Source: CADEED01 sp035765415
Lineage (GTDB): Bacteria; Pseudomonadota; Gammaproteobacteria; Steroidobacterales; Steroidobacteraceae
Assembly: GCA_035765415.1 (NCBI GenBank)
Contig: DASTXR010000097.1
Coordinates: 186,001 to 250,000 of the forward strand
Length of the DNA: 64,000 nt
Direction: 5' to 3'
Shown here: in pieces, positions 29,031 through 38,044 of the stretch
How positions within the stretch are numbered: the stretch's first letter is position 1
Layout of the letters: every line of letters starts with the position of its first letter
Notes under the pieces: generated by a model
Told to the model about the DNA's origin: nothing
Databases searched by the model: none
The model's input: only the letters and a program-made list of their open reading frames with translations
Made by a program: the position numbers and the translations under genes

Positions 29031-31175
29031 ATGTACACAAGTGTTGGAATTGCCGCTCGCGTTCTCGGAGCGATCGCACTCGCCGGGCTCGTCTCGTGTT
29101 CCGCTGCGCCGTCGGACACCCCCAGGAGCATCGTCGTTGCCGACGCCGGCACTGCACACAGCTACATCGTCGAAGGCGACAGCACCGAGAGCGCCGCACG
29201 CGCGGTGAATGCGGCGGGCGGCAAGGTGGTCTCGCGATTGGGCGTCATCGACGCCGTGGAAGCCTCGCTGACCAGCGCCCAGCACCAGACCGTGCTCGCC
29301 ATCCAGGGCGTCAAACAGGTCACCCCGAATTCCCCCATCACCACGCTGGCCGCCGCCAACGTGCGCGACAACTTCGAAGTCGGCTCGTTCGGCAACAACG
29401 ACGGCACGCATCGCTGGTACGGCGACTGGGTCGAATCCAACGACAACAACGGCCCGTACGACGGCAAGGTCGCCATCGGCTGGATCGACCGGGGCGGCAA
29501 GCGCCTGATCATCGGCGGCAACGGCACTATCTACCGTCGCGCCGCCACTCCTTCGACCGCGTCCACGGTCACGCTCAGGTTCAAGAGCTCGCGCGGTTAT
29601 CTCGAGGCCGGCGACTACCTGGCCGTGCAGGCCAGCGCCAACGGCGGCTCGAGCTGGACCGAGGTCGGCCGGATCACCGGCGCGGCCAATGACAGCAGCT
29701 TCGTATCGCACAGCTTCAACATCACGGCGTTCCGCGGCCGCAATACCGCGATCCGCTTCGTCGCCTCGATGGACCAGTCGTTCCCGGGCGACTGGGTCGA
29801 TCTCGATGACGTCGAAATCAGCTACACCACCAACTACGGCGAAGGCGATCCGACCATCGTCGACGTGAACGCGCAGAACGTGCACAACGCCGGCATCCGC
29901 GGCCGCGACGTGGGCGTTGCCATCGTCGACACCGGCTACTGGAAGCTCAACTCGCTCGACAAGGATTCCTCGGGCGCCGGACGCGTGGCCGTGCAGTACG
30001 ACGCCGTGCGCAACGTCGTCGACAGCACCTGGTCGTCGGTCTCGACCGATACGAATGGTCACGGCACGCACATCACCGGCCTCATCGCCAGCAGCCGCAA
30101 GGACAGCAGGAACCGTTACTTCGGTGTCGCACCCGATGCGCGCATCGTGTCGGTCAAGGCGTTCGCCGAAGACGGCTCGAGCAGCTACGCCACGGTGATC
30201 CGCGCCATCGACTGGGTCATCACCAACCGCACCCAGTATGCAATTCGAGTCCTGAATCTTTCGCTAGGGGCCCCGGCGCGTTCGCGCTATTGGGACGATC
30301 CGCTAAATAAAGCCGTGATGCGTGCGTGGCAATCCGGCATTGTCGTAGTCGTGTCAGCGGGCAATAGCGGACCGCTGCCGCAGACCGTCGGTGTACCGGG
30401 CAACGTGCCCTACGTCATCACGGTCGGCGCGATGACCGACAGTTATTCGACCAACAAGAACGATGACCGCCTGGCCTCGTTCTCGTCCACGGGCCCGACC
30501 TTCGAGGGCTTCGTGAAGCCCGATCTCGTCGCGCCCGGCGGTCACCTGTGGAGCTTCATGGCGACGTACCAGAAGATCGCCGTCGACCATCCTACCTACA
30601 TGAACAACGGCGACTTCTTCACCATGTCCGGCACGTCGCAGTCGGCCGCGGTGGTCTCGGGTGTCGCCGCGCTGGTGCTCGCCGCCAATACACATCTGAC
30701 GCCCGACCAGGTGAAGTGCCGCATCATCGCGAGCGCGAAGCCGGCGGTGAACAGCAATGGCACGCTCGCCTACAGCGTGCTGCAGCAGGGCACCGGCCTG
30801 GTGGACGCGGAACGCGCCGTGTATGGCACGGAAAACAACTGCGCCAACCAGGGCCTCAACATCACCGCCGATCTCAACGGCACGCAGCACTACATGGGCA
30901 GCGTGCGCCAGTCGGCCGATGGCATCTTCAAGGTCACCGGCCCCAACGGCTCGCTGCTCGATCAGGGGTATGCCTGGGACCAGGGATATGTCTGGGAAGC
31001 AGGCTACGCGTGGTCCACGGGTTACGTCTGGCATCAGGGCTACGTGTGGATGCAGGGCCAGATCTGGCCGCAGGGTTACGACATCCCGTGGGTGGACGGT
31101 TATCCCGCGAACATCGGCAACTCGGTGAGCCCCGCCACCTCCATGTCGATCAATTCCTGGGTCGCGCCCGAATAA
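29031..31175 (+). CDS. S8 (subtilase) serine peptidase lipoprotein with Trp/Tyr repeat tail
   Basis: A 714-residue secreted protease. The signal peptide ends in a lipobox (AGLVSC, Cys23). Residues about 35-110 resemble an I9-type propeptide (SYIVEGD, VKQVTPNSPI). Residues about 118-268 form a beta-rich module inserted before the catalytic domain. The subtilase triad is Asp300 (AIVDTGY), His344 (NGHGTHITG) and Ser536 (SGTSQSAAV, in place of the common GTSMAAP), with oxyanion Asn445 (VSAGNSG). From residue 644 six hexapeptides of pattern xxGYxW follow one another, with a seventh degraded copy, and then a short Ser/Thr end. It is probably anchored on the outer membrane. It is monocistronic, ending at a shared terminator. 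Confidence 0.92.
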   Translation: MYTSVGIAARVLGAIALAGLVSCSAAPSDTPRSIVVADAGTAHSYIVEGDSTESAARAVNAAGGKVVSRLGVIDAVEASLTSAQHQTVLAIQGVKQVTPNSPITTLAAANVRDNFEVGSFGNNDGTHRWYGDWVESNDNNGPYDGKVAIGWIDRGGKRLIIGGNGTIYRRAATPSTASTVTLRFKSSRGYLEAGDYLAVQASANGGSSWTEVGRITGAANDSSFVSHSFNITAFRGRNTAIRFVASMDQSFPGDWVDLDDVEISYTTNYGEGDPTIVDVNAQNVHNAGIRGRDVGVAIVDTGYWKLNSLDKDSSGAGRVAVQYDAVRNVVDSTWSSVSTDTNGHGTHITGLIASSRKDSRNRYFGVAPDARIVSVKAFAEDGSSSYATVIRAIDWVITNRTQYAIRVLNLSLGAPARSRYWDDPLNKAVMRAWQSGIVVVVSAGNSGPLPQTVGVPGNVPYVITVGAMTDSYSTNKNDDRLASFSSTGPTFEGFVKPDLVAPGGHLWSFMATYQKIAVDHPTYMNNGDFFTMSGTSQSAAVVSGVAALVLAANTHLTPDQVKCRIIASAKPAVNSNGTLAYSVLQQGTGLVDAERAVYGTENNCANQGLNITADLNGTQHYMGSVRQSADGIFKVTGPNGSLLDQGYAWDQGYVWEAGYAWSTGYVWHQGYVWMQGQIWPQGYDIPWVDGYPANIGNSVSPATSMSINSWVAPE

Positions 31176-31186
31176 CGCTTGAGCGG

Positions 31187-31210
31187 AGGCGGTCCCGTTT
31201 GGGACCGCCT
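31187..31210. terminator. Bidirectional terminator between subtilase and PL11 lyase
   Basis: AGGCGGTCCC (31187-31196), a GTTT loop and GGGACCGCCT (31201-31210) make a perfect 10-bp GC-rich stem in the 46 bases between two converging stop codons. A run of T is not obvious on either side, but the position and strength fit a shared terminator. Confidence 0.75.
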
Positions 31211-31221
31211 CGCCTCGATTC

Positions 31222-33558
31222 TCAGGGCTGGTGCCGCGGCACCTCCACCTGCACCGACTTCCTGACGGTGTTTCCTGACCGGTCGAAACCTTCGACCTCG
31301 ATCGTGTAGACGCGCCCTTCTCCCTGCGGATCGCGCTCGGCGCGCAATTGCACGGTCAGGTCATCGACGACCACGATGTCCGGTGCATGCGGAGGCAGAG
31401 ACTCCGGCTCGCTGCTCGTGACATTCACGATGCGCGCGAAAGGCCAGTGGTCGAGAAGATCGACGAGCTCCGCGTCGATGGTCACCTCCTCCAGTTGATT
31501 GTGAGGCGGCCACAGTTGCGTCTTCGACGCCGCGAGCTTGTAGAACGCCGGCGCACCCGTGTCCGCATGCCACACGTTCGGAAAATGCCAGTCCGCCATG
31601 CCGTCGCCGATGAAGAACGACGGATGCGGCGGCTGGTTGTATCCCACGTTCTGCCAGGCAATGGCCGTGCGGTACTGAGTGTCGTGCATCAGCGTGAACA
31701 GGCGACTGGTGGCCGGGATGGTGGTGGAGTAGATCCGCAACGACAGGTTGTCCGCCGAACGGAAGATCACTTCTTCGCGCCAGTCACCCAGGATGTCGCC
31801 GGTCAGCGCGGCATTCTGCTTGGTGCCGTTGTTGGACGCCGCGCCGTCCGCCGTCAGCAGTCGCGTCAGCGTCGAGGTGTTCCAGTCCCACTTGCTGACC
31901 CAGTTGCCGTCTTCGATTTCACGCAGCGGATCCGCGTCCCACCACACGGCATGATTCACCGAGGTCGGCACGTCGGCCACGCGGTTGCCCTGCGTGTCGA
32001 GCAGTCCCACGGCCGTGGCGCCCCAGAATTCGTTACCGGGCGTACGCGGATCGATGTCCGCAGTCATGCCGCGGCCCACGTCCTGCCCGGGCACGAAGCT
32101 CCAGACGACCTGTCCGTCGAGCGCGTCATACAGCGCCATGCCCGGAGTGCCGAGGCTCAGCGTGTTGCCCTCGCTTTCATGCACGCCATACACCTCGAGA
32201 CCCGGGCGCGAAGGCACCAGGTCGCCCACGTGCAGCGCGTCGCCATGGCGCAGCCCCGTCGAATAGAGGCCGGTGCCGTTGTCATCGACGACCATGGAGC
32301 CGTAGATGATTTCGTCCTTGCCGTCCGCGTCGACATCGGCCACCGACAGATTGTGGTTGCCCTGGCCCGAGAATGGCGACGAGCCCGTCCACGGGAACCG
32401 CCCACCCACCGCCGCACCCGAGTCGAACACCCAGCGTGAAGTGAGCACGCCCTCGCGATAATCCCAGGCCGCGAGCACCGAGCGGCCGTAGTAGCCGCGC
32501 GCCATGATCACGCTGGGCAGGTCGCCGCCGAGGTACGCGACCGCGGCCAGGAAGCGGTCGCCGCGGTTGCCATTGTTGTCGTTATTGCCGTTGCCGCCGA
32601 TGCCACCCCAGCCATCGATGGGATCCCGGCCGGCAATGTAGTTAGTCGTGGCGAGCGCGCGCCCGGTCAGCCCGTCGAACACCGTGAAATATTCCGGGCC
32701 CGCCAGGACCTTGCCGTAACGCGCATCGTTCGTGGCCGGCACCTGGATGCCGTCGTTGGCCACCAGCAGCGAACGGTAGTCCTTGCTGGCATCGCCGATG
32801 ACAGCGCCCACGCCGTCGACCGTGCCGTCGGCGGTCTTGCACGCCACTTCGGCGCGTCCGTCGCCGTCCAGGTCGTACACCATGAACTGCGTGTAATGCG
32901 CGCCCGCGCGGATGTTGCGCCCGAGGTCGATGCGCCACAGGAACGTGCCGTCGAGCTTGTACGCATCGATGAGCTGGCGGCCCGAAAGGCCCGCGGACGC
33001 ATTGTCGCGCGCGTTCGACGGATCCCACTTGAGCACGATCTCGTATTCGCCATCGCCATCGAGATCCGCGACGCTGGCGTCATTGGGACTGTAGGTGACC
33101 GCCTGTGTGGGGTTGCCGGCCGGCACTTCCACGTTGCCTCCCGCCGGCCGCTGCAGCGGCATGGTCAGGTACGGCAGGATCGCCGAGTTCGCCGGCACCG
33201 TGAAGGCGCGGCTGGCCTCGAGCTCCACGCCCCTGAGCACCGGACGCACGCTGTAAGCATTGGGCTGCGTGAGATCCGCGGTGGTGTCGATGAAGTCCGT
33301 GGTGGCCTTGTAGGGCTCGTCGTTGAGACGCACCGGCGCCGCCCCACCGGTCGCGCGATAGAGATTGAACCTGAGGCCCGACGGGTCGGTGCCTAACAAT
33401 CTCCAGCCTATGTAGACCGAGTTGTCGGAAGTGCGTAACGCGACGACACCGCGACCCAGGTTCTCGACGGCATGTCGGCCCGGCGGTGGCGTGGCATTGA
33501 CGGACGTGGATGCGAGCAGGCACGCGAAAGCCGCGGCTGCAGTGATTCCCCTCTTCAT
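31222..33558 (-). CDS. Rhamnogalacturonan lyase, polysaccharide lyase family 11-like
   Basis: A 778-residue secreted enzyme predicted to cleave the rhamnose-galacturonate backbone of pectic rhamnogalacturonan I by beta-elimination. It has a signal peptide (about 1-22, cleaved at VNA), then a short beta domain (ENLGRGVVALR...YIGWRLLG). An eight-bladed propeller follows, with repeated Ca-binding loops (DLDGDGEYEIV, DLDGDGRAEVA, DVDADGKDEII) and PL11 landmarks GDWREEVIFRS and GYNQPPHPSFFIGDGM. The last about 110 residues form an extra Ig-like domain. RBS GGAAGG precedes the ATG at 33556-33558. No other pectinase or transporter gene is adjacent, so the enzyme is isolated here. Confidence 0.9.
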   Translation of the reverse strand: MKRGITAAAAFACLLASTSVNATPPPGRHAVENLGRGVVALRTSDNSVYIGWRLLGTDPSGLRFNLYRATGGAAPVRLNDEPYKATTDFIDTTADLTQPNAYSVRPVLRGVELEASRAFTVPANSAILPYLTMPLQRPAGGNVEVPAGNPTQAVTYSPNDASVADLDGDGEYEIVLKWDPSNARDNASAGLSGRQLIDAYKLDGTFLWRIDLGRNIRAGAHYTQFMVYDLDGDGRAEVACKTADGTVDGVGAVIGDASKDYRSLLVANDGIQVPATNDARYGKVLAGPEYFTVFDGLTGRALATTNYIAGRDPIDGWGGIGGNGNNDNNGNRGDRFLAAVAYLGGDLPSVIMARGYYGRSVLAAWDYREGVLTSRWVFDSGAAVGGRFPWTGSSPFSGQGNHNLSVADVDADGKDEIIYGSMVVDDNGTGLYSTGLRHGDALHVGDLVPSRPGLEVYGVHESEGNTLSLGTPGMALYDALDGQVVWSFVPGQDVGRGMTADIDPRTPGNEFWGATAVGLLDTQGNRVADVPTSVNHAVWWDADPLREIEDGNWVSKWDWNTSTLTRLLTADGAASNNGTKQNAALTGDILGDWREEVIFRSADNLSLRIYSTTIPATSRLFTLMHDTQYRTAIAWQNVGYNQPPHPSFFIGDGMADWHFPNVWHADTGAPAFYKLAASKTQLWPPHNQLEEVTIDAELVDLLDHWPFARIVNVTSSEPESLPPHAPDIVVVDDLTVQLRAERDPQGEGRVYTIEVEGFDRSGNTVRKSVQVEVPRHQP

Positions 33559-33660
33559 CGAAGCCTTCCTTTTCTATATTGGTTTGGTCCGCGCGCGACC
33601 GAGCATATCCGTGCACGATTCGCGCAGCAACGCGCAAGTCCGATCAGTTTCGGTAATTAC

Positions 33661-34353
33661 TCACGCCGCCGGCGGCTGCGCCGGCTTGCTGCGGCGTTCG
33701 ATGGGCACGAAGCGGACAGGAAGTCTCGGCCGCAAGTCGATGATTTCCCGGGTCCCTGGCTGATGGTGAATGTCGATCAGGACCTCGTGGCCCGACTCCA
33801 CCGACACGACTCCGGCGGACACCAGCGAATTCAACGCCGACGACAGGGGCTGCGCCCCTGGCAGGTAAAGCGTGAAACCGGCGACGGGCCCGATCTTCAC
33901 TCCATTGGGCGGCGCCACGTCTTCGACCACCGCCGGGCGCGCAAAGGGTAGATAGACCAGCAACGGCTCGTTCGCCGGTATGTCGCACGCAACCTCGATG
34001 GAGAAGCCCGCCGGAAAATACTTCGGCACGTAGGTCCAGGAGCGGAACGGAGTCGGCGACCCTTCCGCCCCGGGCCGCAGCACGAAACCGATGGGGCAAC
34101 CGCCGTTGGCCCGATTCACCCAGCGGTCCCAGAGCCCCGTGCGCTGCACTTCCGGCTTCCGGGCCTCCTCGAAGTTCTCGAACCAGAGCAGCTCCAGGTA
34201 AACATTGCGAAAGAAGAAGCGTCGATTGACGGTGCCCTGCCCCGGATGTTCGTTGCCGGGGCCTTCATGCAGCCCGCGCGCGAGCAATACGTCCGCTTCC
34301 GGCGCGCCGGAATCGCAGAAGATCATGATGTGATCCAGCTCGGGCGCAGCCAT
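33661..34353 (-). CDS. VOC (glyoxalase-like) family protein
   Basis: A 230-residue cytoplasmic protein of the vicinal-oxygen-chelate fold, glyoxalase-like-domain type: LDHIMIFCDSGAPEA at the N-terminus, then NRRFFFRNVYLELLWFEN with a Glu in the metal position and GFSIEVACDIPANEP. Such proteins bind a divalent metal and act on small carbonyl or amide compounds, or only bind them; the substrate is unknown. It lies six bases downstream of tryptophan 2,3-dioxygenase, so it may act on or near a kynurenine intermediate. The C-terminus is basic and Pro-rich. Confidence 0.75.
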   Translation of the reverse strand: MAAPELDHIMIFCDSGAPEADVLLARGLHEGPGNEHPGQGTVNRRFFFRNVYLELLWFENFEEARKPEVQRTGLWDRWVNRANGGCPIGFVLRPGAEGSPTPFRSWTYVPKYFPAGFSIEVACDIPANEPLLVYLPFARPAVVEDVAPPNGVKIGPVAGFTLYLPGAQPLSSALNSLVSAGVVSVESGHEVLIDIHHQPGTREIIDLRPRLPVRFVPIERRSKPAQPPAA

Positions 34354-34359
34354 TGCGCC

Positions 34360-35199
34360 TCACATCGATGTGCGCACTTGCCACAGCTCCGGGAAGAACT
34401 TGAGCTCGAGTGCCTTGGCCAGGTAGGAAACGCCGCCCGTGCCACCGGTGCCTGGCTTGTAGCCGATCACGCGTTCGACGGTCTTGAGGTGATGGAAACG
34501 CCAGAGCTGGAACTTCTGGTCGAGGTCGGTGAGCCGCTCGGCCAACTCGTACAGATCCCAGTCCTTTTCCGCATTGTGATAGACGCCGAGCCACGCGGCC
34601 GTGACGGCTTTCGAGGCCACGTACGGCTCGGAAAAGTCCCGCTCGATGAGCTCCTCGGGAATGCCGTAGCCGCGGCGGGACAACAACCGCAGCACTTCGT
34701 CGTAGATGGAGGGCGCATTCAGCGCGAGCTCCAGCTTCTCGAGGTCGGCCGGGGCGCGCTTGTGCACGGCGATCACGTCGCGATTCTTGTTGCCGAGCTT
34801 GAACTCGAGCATGCGGTACTGGTGCGACTGGAACCCGGACGACCGGCCGAGCGTGTTCCTGAAAGAGGAATATTCGAACGGCGTGAGCGTCGACAGGACG
34901 CTCCAGGCGCCTAACAACTCTTCCTGCAGCCGCGAAATGCGCGCCAGCATCTTGAACGAAGGATCCAGGTTGTCGCGGCGCACGCACTCGAACACGTGGT
35001 CGAGCTCGTGCAGGAACAGCCGCATCCACAGCTCCGACACCTGGTGGACGATGATGAACAACATCTCGTCCTGCTCGATGGAATTGGGCTTCTGGGCGTC
35101 CAGCAGCTTGCCGAGCTGAAGGTACTCGCCGTAGGACTGCGAGGTGCCGAGGTCCCAGTGCACACCTTCGTTTTTCAGATCGACCTTGTTTTCGCCCAT
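34360..35199 (-). CDS. kynA: Tryptophan 2,3-dioxygenase
   Basis: A 279-residue heme enzyme opening the indole ring of L-tryptophan to N-formylkynurenine, the first kynurenine-pathway step. Family blocks are HWDLGTSQSYGEYLQLGKLL, DEMLFIIVHQVSELWMRLFL (distal side), QSHQYRMLEFKLGNKN, and RFHHLKTVERVIGYKPGTGG, which includes the heme-ligand His. The length is standard. It lies 13 bases after the YgjP-like gene and 6 before the VOC gene. Formamidase and kynureninase genes are not in the window. Confidence 0.95.
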   Translation of the reverse strand: MGENKVDLKNEGVHWDLGTSQSYGEYLQLGKLLDAQKPNSIEQDEMLFIIVHQVSELWMRLFLHELDHVFECVRRDNLDPSFKMLARISRLQEELLGAWSVLSTLTPFEYSSFRNTLGRSSGFQSHQYRMLEFKLGNKNRDVIAVHKRAPADLEKLELALNAPSIYDEVLRLLSRRGYGIPEELIERDFSEPYVASKAVTAAWLGVYHNAEKDWDLYELAERLTDLDQKFQLWRFHHLKTVERVIGYKPGTGGTGGVSYLAKALELKFFPELWQVRTSM

Positions 35200-35212
35200 T
35201 TGTTCGCTTTGT

Positions 35213-36019
35213 TCAATCGTCCGAGAAAACCCACCGCGGCACGTGGCGCCAGCCCTTCACGAGCTCGCGATCGAGCGCGCGCCAGTCGGCGCAATGCCGT
35301 TCCACGGCCTGCCAGAAGCGGGCCGAATGGTTCATGTGTTGAACATGCATCAACTCGTGCACGATGAGGTAGTCCACCACGCAGGAACGCTGAAACAGCA
35401 GGCAGCAGTTGAGACTGATGGTACCCCGCGCCGAGCAACTACCCCAGCGCGAGCGCTGTCGCCGCACGGAAACCCGTGAATAACTCACCCCGGTGGCCGC
35501 GGCCAGCGCCGCCACGCGCGGCGCCAACCCTGCATGCGCCCTGCGCATCAACCAGTTCCGCAGGGCGGCACGCAATTTGCCGTTCGAAGCGGCGCCGGTG
35601 ATTCGCAGCACGCCCTCTCCGGCATCCACGAGCCGCAACGCGCCCGACCCGCCCACCACCTGCAGGCGCCAGGTTTCGGACAGCGCCCGCAATTCGAGCG
35701 TGGCCGGCGGAAACGGCTGCGGCTCCGGACGATTTCGCAGCGCGATGGCGCGCTTGCTGTCTATCCACTCACGATGCGCGGCGATGAAGAGCTCCACCTC
35801 GCGCGGCCGCGCGCGCGGCGGCACGACCACCTCGACGCGCGCATCCGGATAGACGCGGATCGAAAGCCGCCGCGCGCGCGCGCTGACGCGAATAAAAAAA
35901 GCATGGGGGCTGCCCCCATTTTCACCGCCACCCCACCCGCTCCACAGGTCCATCTGAAAATGGGGGCTGCACCCATCCCCTTTCCGTTCGCTGACCTTCT
36001 TCTCTCCCCCGTCACTCAT
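35213..36019 (-). CDS. YgjP/M48-type zinc metallopeptidase with repeat-derived N-terminus
   Basis: A 268-residue protein of the DUF45/YgjP family. The zinc site is HELMH at 221-225 with a third His at 231 (VQHMNHSARFW), preceded by the family motif RQRSRWGSCS. Some relatives are described as UTP pyrophosphatases, so peptidase activity is not certain. The ATG at 36017-36019 overlaps the fadH stop (ATGA), which argues for this start. Residues about 15-39 (GDGCSPHFQMDLW and the following Gly-rich stretch) are encoded by a REP-like inverted repeat. The conserved domain begins only near FFIRVSARARRLSIRV. Either the repeat was inserted in frame or the true start is a non-ATG codon after it. Confidence 0.8.
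   Translation of the reverse strand: MSDGGEKKVSERKGDGCSPHFQMDLWSGWGGGENGGSPHAFFIRVSARARRLSIRVYPDARVEVVVPPRARPREVELFIAAHREWIDSKRAIALRNRPEPQPFPPATLELRALSETWRLQVVGGSGALRLVDAGEGVLRITGAASNGKLRAALRNWLMRRAHAGLAPRVAALAAATGVSYSRVSVRRQRSRWGSCSARGTISLNCCLLFQRSCVVDYLIVHELMHVQHMNHSARFWQAVERHCADWRALDRELVKGWRHVPRWVFSDD
35903..35976. repeat. REP-like inverted repeat inside the YgjP-type gene
   Basis: A 22-base left arm (35903-35924, ATGGGGGCTGCCCCCATTTT then CA) and a right arm (35955-35976) are inverted copies with two mismatches, separated by 30 bases. Each arm contains a short GGGGGC/GCCCCC palindrome, the same core as the element at 7064-7163, and the spacer is almost the same length (29 versus 30). It lies in the 5' coding part of the YgjP-like gene and keeps the frame open. 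Confidence 0.8.
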
Positions 36020-38016
36020 ATCTCCGCCGCCAGCGTGACCCCTTCGCGGATCGCCCTTTCGGCGTCGAGCTCGGCGGCCAGCAACGCGCCGCCGATCACG
36101 TGCACGGGCTTGCCGGCCGGCGCGAGTTCGGTGGCGAGCGCATTGACGGACTCCTGCCCCGCGCAGATGACCACATGCTCGACGGCCAGCACTTCAGGCC
36201 CCGCCGAGGTCGTGATGTGCAAACCGGCGTCGTCGATGCGCTGATAACTCACGCCGTTGCGCATCACCACGCCGCGCTGCCTGAGCGCCGCGCGGTGGAT
36301 CCAGCCGGTGGTCTTGCCCAGCGTCTCGCCGAGCCTGCCGGCCTTGCGCTGCAGTAGATAGACGCGCCGCGGCGACACCGCCGGCCGCGCCGGAACGAGG
36401 CCGCCACGCTGCGTGAGCGTGCGGTCGATGCCCCACTCCTCGAAGTAATCCTTGCCCGGTTGATGCGTGAGAAAAGTCGCCACGTCGAAGCCGATGCCAC
36501 CGGCCCCGACGATGGCCACCGAATCGCCGGCCTGGCGGCCACCTCCGAGCAGCTCGGGATAGGAGATGACCTTCGGATGATCGATGCCTTCGATTACCGG
36601 CACGCGCGCAGCGACCCCGCTCGAGATGATGAACGCATCGAAGCCGCTGGCAGAAAGACTGGCCGCATCCGCGGTGGTGTTGAGCCTGAGGTCGACCCCC
36701 GTGAGCTCGATGCGCCGCGCGAAATAACGCAGCGTGTCATGAAAGTCTTCCTTGCCCGGCACTTCCCGCGCGTAGCGGAACTGCCCGCCGATCTCGTGCG
36801 CGCGCTCGAACAGCGTCACGCGATGGCCGCGCTCGGCGAGCGTGGTGGCGCAGGCAAGTCCCGCGGGCCCTGCACCGACCACGGCGATGCGCTTGACGGC
36901 TCGTGTGCTCTCGATGCGAAGCTCGGTCTCGTAGGCGGCCAGCGGATTCACCAGGCAGGTGGCGCGCTTTCCCTCGAACACCTTGTCGAGGCAGCCCTGG
37001 TTGCAGGCGATGCAGGTGTTGATATCCCGCTCGCGTCCTTCGGACGCCTTGCGCGGGAATTCCGGATCCGCGAGCAGCGGCCGCGCCATCGACACCAGGT
37101 CCGCGTCGCCCGCGGCGAGCAACGCTTCGGCGTCCTCGGGCGCATTGAGCCTGTTGGTGGCGATGACCGGCAGGCGCGTCGCCGCCTTGATGCGCGACGA
37201 CACCCAGCCGAATGCGCCGCGCGGCACCACACCCGCGATGGTCGGAATGCGCGCTTCGTGCCAGCCGATGCCGGTGTTCAGCATGGTGGCGCCGGCGCCT
37301 TCCATCTGCGACGCGAGCCATTCCACTTCGGCGCCCGTGCCGCCGCCTTCCACCAGGTCGAGGCCCGAGATGCGGAAGATGATGATGAATTTCGGGCCGA
37401 CCGCCGCGCGCGTCTGCCGCACGATTTCGAGCGCCAGCCGCGCGCGTCCCACGAGATCTCCGCCCCACTCGTCGGTGCGCTGGTTGGTGCGCGGAGCGAG
37501 GAACTCGTTGATGAAGTACCCCTCCGAACCCATGATCTCGACGCCGTCGTACCGGGCTTCCTGCGCGAGCACTGCGCAATTGACGAAGTCCGCGATCTGG
37601 TCGCGCACACCGTCTGCGGACAAGGCGCGTGGCTTGAAGCGGTTGATCGGTGCGCGCACCGCGGAAGGCGCGACCACCAGCGGGTGATAACCATAACGGC
37701 CGGTGTGCAGGATCTGCATGCAGATCCTGCCACCCTCGGCGTGCACCGCCTCGGTCACGAGCCGATGACGCGCCACTTCGCGTTGCGAAGAAAGTTTGCC
37801 TGCGAAAGGTTTGGCCCAGCCCGCGCGGTTCGGCGCGATGCCACCGCTCACCAGCAGCCCGGCTCCGCCGCGCGCCCGCGCGGCGAAATACGCCGCCAGC
37901 TTGGGGAAGTCGCGCGCGCGATCTTCCAGGCCCGTGTGCATCGATCCCATGACGATGCGATTCGGCAGGCGCGTGAAGCCCAGATCGAGTGGGGCAAACA
38001 GGCGCCCGTATTTCAT
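36016..38016 (-). CDS. fadH: NADPH-dependent 2,4-dienoyl-CoA reductase
   Basis: A 666-residue iron-sulfur flavoenzyme needed to beta-oxidise unsaturated fatty acids with even-position double bonds. The N-terminal old-yellow-enzyme-type TIM barrel binds FMN (LPNRIVMGSMHTGLED, ILHTGRYGYHP). The 4Fe-4S cluster motif CIACNQGCLDKVF ending with Cys (ATCLVNP) follows at about 333-355, and then FAD- and NADPH-binding Rossmann parts (IAVVGAGPAGLACATTLAER, VAIVGAGGIGFDVATF). Length matches E. coli FadH (672). It heads a four-gene minus-strand group: fadH, ygjP-like, kynA, VOC. Confidence 0.95.
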   Translation of the reverse strand: MKYGRLFAPLDLGFTRLPNRIVMGSMHTGLEDRARDFPKLAAYFAARARGGAGLLVSGGIAPNRAGWAKPFAGKLSSQREVARHRLVTEAVHAEGGRICMQILHTGRYGYHPLVVAPSAVRAPINRFKPRALSADGVRDQIADFVNCAVLAQEARYDGVEIMGSEGYFINEFLAPRTNQRTDEWGGDLVGRARLALEIVRQTRAAVGPKFIIIFRISGLDLVEGGGTGAEVEWLASQMEGAGATMLNTGIGWHEARIPTIAGVVPRGAFGWVSSRIKAATRLPVIATNRLNAPEDAEALLAAGDADLVSMARPLLADPEFPRKASEGRERDINTCIACNQGCLDKVFEGKRATCLVNPLAAYETELRIESTRAVKRIAVVGAGPAGLACATTLAERGHRVTLFERAHEIGGQFRYAREVPGKEDFHDTLRYFARRIELTGVDLRLNTTADAASLSASGFDAFIISSGVAARVPVIEGIDHPKVISYPELLGGGRQAGDSVAIVGAGGIGFDVATFLTHQPGKDYFEEWGIDRTLTQRGGLVPARPAVSPRRVYLLQRKAGRLGETLGKTTGWIHRAALRQRGVVMRNGVSYQRIDDAGLHITTSAGPEVLAVEHVVICAGQESVNALATELAPAGKPVHVIGGALLAAELDAERAIREGVTLAAEI

Positions 38017-38044
38017 GGGCAGCGAGTTTAGCCGTGTTGGCGGC

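Noticed and set aside
31348..32439. Plus-strand open frame opposite the rhamnogalacturonan lyase
   Set aside because: Arg/His/Val-rich composition with no recognisable domain; the lyase on the minus strand is well supported.
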